This document shows, in pieces, positions 6,677 to 8,254 of a stretch of DNA of 8,254 nt (positions within the stretch are counted from its first letter, which is position 1; every line of letters starts with the position of its first letter). Made by a program: the position numbers and the translations under genes. The notes under the pieces were generated by a model, which searched no databases, was not told the DNA's origin, and was given only the letters and a program-made list of their open reading frames with translations. Origin of the DNA: an uncultured Collinsella sp. (GTDB taxonomy: Bacteria > Actinomycetota > Coriobacteriia > Coriobacteriales > Coriobacteriaceae); assembly GCA_900550355.1 (NCBI GenBank), contig URRT01000082.1, positions 1 to 8,254 on the forward strand, in the 5' to 3' direction.

Positions 6677-7915
6677 CTATGCGGCGGGCAGCTCGATGGT
6701 GAATATCGTGTGTTCGGGCGTCGATTCACATGCAACGGTACCGCCGTGTGCCGCGATGATCTCCTTGGCAATAGCAAGGCCCAGACCGGCACCACCGCGA
6801 TTGGTTGCACGCGCCGCATCCAGGCGATAGAACTTCTCAAAGATCACCTTGAGCTTAGCCGCAGGGATAGGATCGCCCTGATTGATAAAGCGCACGCGCA
6901 CGCCACCATCGTCTTGGCGCCTGGCCTCAATCGTGATAGTCGAGCCCTCATAGCTATAGGCGACGGCGTTTTTCATGATGTTGTTGAACACGCGGGCCAT
7001 CTTGTCGCCATCCACGAGCACCGTCAGGTCCTCGCGAATATCAACTTGGGCTTCCTTATGCTGCTCGTTGAGGATGGGATAGAACTCGTCAGCCACCTGA
7101 GCCAGCAGCAACCCCAGATCAACATAGCCGCGCGTGAGCACGATATCGTGGAAGTCAAAGCGCGTGATATCGAAAAACTCTTCGATGAGCGCATCGAGCC
7201 GGTGCGCCTTGTCGAGCGCCACGCCCGTAAAGTGCGCGCGTTGCTCAACCGGCAACTCAGGAGCCTCTTGCAGCAGCGAAAGATAGCCCACCACACTGGC
7301 AAGCGGGGTGCGTAGGTCATGTGCCAAGTACGTGACCAGATCGTCCTTGCGATGAGACTCGTCACGCAGAGCTTGCTGCACCTTGCGCTCACGGTCACGC
7401 ACGCGGTTAAGGGCGCCCTCGACCTCCAAGAAGTCGCCGTCGATGTTATCCCAGGTGTCGGGGTAATCGATCAGGCGATCTTGAATACGAGCGGCCAGCA
7501 CACAATCGGCATGCTGCTCGCCCTGCTCGTAGCCCTGGTAGTACAGGGCGCGGCCGCAAAAGAACAGCACGCACACGGCAAGCGCCAGCACAAAGCCAAG
7601 CATGTTGAATACAAAGCCGGCATCGAACAGCACCGGCCCTTCGATGCCGCCGAGCGCCATGGCGCCAATCGCCAACGTCATGGCCCACGCGGCACCGCCA
7701 ATCACCACGCAACGGCGCACGATTTCAAATCGATCGATTAGCAAAAAGCCGACAAGCAGCACCGCTAAGATTCCGGCGATGTTGTCGATGCCAATCAGCA
7801 GCAGGCTCAGCAAAAAGAGCAGCACCGTCGCAAGTGCACGGTTGTCGACGACTGCCCGTACGTATTCAAAGAGTCGATCGGGCACCTCGAATGCCTGCCT
7901 ATCGTCTTTTGTCAT
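6677..7915 (-). CDS. VanS-like sensor histidine kinase with multi-pass membrane domain
   Basis: A membrane histidine kinase expected to pair with the regulator just upstream. The 412 residues begin with about four hydrophobic segments (roughly 28-43, 45-60, 69-89 and 102-120) joined by short loops, so there is little external sensor domain; classical VanS has two helices around an external loop. After a helical linker come DDLVTYLAHDLRTPLASVVG with phospho-acceptor H199, an N-box (FNNIMKNAVAYSY), the divergent G1 segment NQGDPIP typical of the VanS branch, an F-box (FEKFYRLD) and GGAGLGLAIAK. The start was taken as the ATG at 7915-7913, with GGGG eight bases upstream. The longer TTG start at 7948, overlapping the regulator, has no visible binding site. 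The signal is unknown, and no vancomycin-resistance ligase genes are present in the window. Confidence 0.87.
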   Translation of the reverse strand: MTKDDRQAFEVPDRLFEYVRAVVDNRALATVLLFLLSLLLIGIDNIAGILAVLLVGFLLIDRFEIVRRCVVIGGAAWAMTLAIGAMALGGIEGPVLFDAGFVFNMLGFVLALAVCVLFFCGRALYYQGYEQGEQHADCVLAARIQDRLIDYPDTWDNIDGDFLEVEGALNRVRDRERKVQQALRDESHRKDDLVTYLAHDLRTPLASVVGYLSLLQEAPELPVEQRAHFTGVALDKAHRLDALIEEFFDITRFDFHDIVLTRGYVDLGLLLAQVADEFYPILNEQHKEAQVDIREDLTVLVDGDKMARVFNNIMKNAVAYSYEGSTITIEARRQDDGGVRVRFINQGDPIPAAKLKVIFEKFYRLDAARATNRGGAGLGLAIAKEIIAAHGGTVACESTPEHTIFTIELPAA

Positions 7916-7940
7916 ATCCACTTCCCCACCATCAAAGGCG

Positions 7941-8254
7941 CTATTCAATTATGTAGCCGACGCCCCAGACGTTTTTGATAAAGCGCGGCTTTTGAGCGTC
8001 GTCGCCAATCTTTTCGCGCAGGTGGCGAATGTGCACCATCACCGTATTGTTGGAGCCGGGCATAAAATCCTCGTTCCACACCGCGCGGAACAGGTCCTCC
8101 ACGGCTACCACGCTGCCGCGATGCTCGACCAGATACAGCAAGATGGAATACTCGATGGGCGTGAGGCGCACCGGTGCACCGTCCACCGTTACGGAACGAG
8201 CATCGCGGTTGATCTCCAGTCCGTCGAGCTGGATGGTCGGCGACTCGGCCGCCT
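7941..8254 (-). CDS. VanR-like response regulator, C-terminal DNA-binding domain, cut by window edge
   Basis: The 103 complete codons encode an OmpR/PhoB-type winged-helix domain. It opens with the beta strands that lead into VRLTPIEYSILLYLVEH, continues with the recognition-helix region NNTVMVHIRHLREKIG, and closes with the wing IKNVWGVGYIIE. This ending and the phrase preceding it resemble VanR. The frame remains open through base 8254, so the receiver domain and phospho-acceptor aspartate lie outside the window. An internal GTG at 8186 is a codon within the domain, not a start. The stop lies 25 bases before the kinase start, as expected for a cotranscribed two-component pair. The target genes cannot be inferred from the sequence. 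Confidence 0.9.
   Translation of the reverse strand, partial: AAESPTIQLDGLEINRDARSVTVDGAPVRLTPIEYSILLYLVEHRGSVVAVEDLFRAVWNEDFMPGSNNTVMVHIRHLREKIGDDAQKPRFIKNVWGVGYIIE

Noticed and set aside
6656..7315. A 219-codon open frame on the plus strand, antisense to the VanS-like kinase
   Set aside because: It mirrors the catalytic domain of the kinase and shows no domain of its own.
6677..8254. A vancomycin-resistance cluster suggested by the VanR/VanS-like pair
   Set aside because: No vanH, ligase or vanX gene is present; such regulator pairs occur widely without resistance genes, and the next gene is pstB.

Overview
The window is a gene-dense stretch of a GC-rich bacterial chromosome. All recognisable genes lie on the minus strand, so the order of transcription runs from high to low coordinates. 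The gene families, frequent GTG/ATG starts with AAAGG or GGAGG ribosome binding sites, and the short GGGAC-containing intergenic repeats suggest a Collinsella-like member of the Coriobacteriia (Actinomycetota). This is an inference from overall look; there is no rRNA or other firm marker here.

In order of transcription: (1) 8254-6677, a two-component pair of the VanR/VanS type. The regulator is cut by the window edge, and the kinase has an unusual multi-pass membrane domain. (2) 6573-5698, the phosphate-transport ATPase PstB, with its own promoter-like region but no pstS, pstC, pstA or phoU beside it in the window. (3) 5633-3477, PhoB and PhoR, the phosphate-responsive regulator and kinase, with coupled translation, ending at a hairpin that may be a terminator. 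(4) 3281-1217, a Gram-positive-style polysaccharide control module: a Wzz/CpsC membrane adaptor, a CpsD tyrosine kinase and a CpsB PHP-type tyrosine phosphatase, closely spaced as one operon. (5) 1177-677, a GNAT acetyltransferase that may be the last gene of that operon and is framed by inverted GGGAC repeats. (6) 474-1, the start of the chaperone gene htpG, with a terminator-like hairpin in its leader.

The genes fit a theme of envelope and nutrient signalling. PstB probably serves phosphate import and, by analogy with other bacteria, takes part in signalling to PhoR-PhoB. The VanRS-type pair probably senses an envelope condition. The CpsC-CpsD-CpsB set controls capsule or exopolysaccharide chain production through tyrosine phosphorylation. 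No glycosyltransferases, flippase or polymerase follow the Cps module, so it must act on polymer genes elsewhere.

No mobile element gene, CRISPR array, tRNA or rRNA was seen. Most of the window is ordinary core and regulatory content. The points worth a second look are small: the htpG leader hairpin, the departures from usual kinase motifs in CpsD, the paired octamers ahead of pstB, the inverted-repeat-rich cps promoter region, and the repeats around the acetyltransferase gene.
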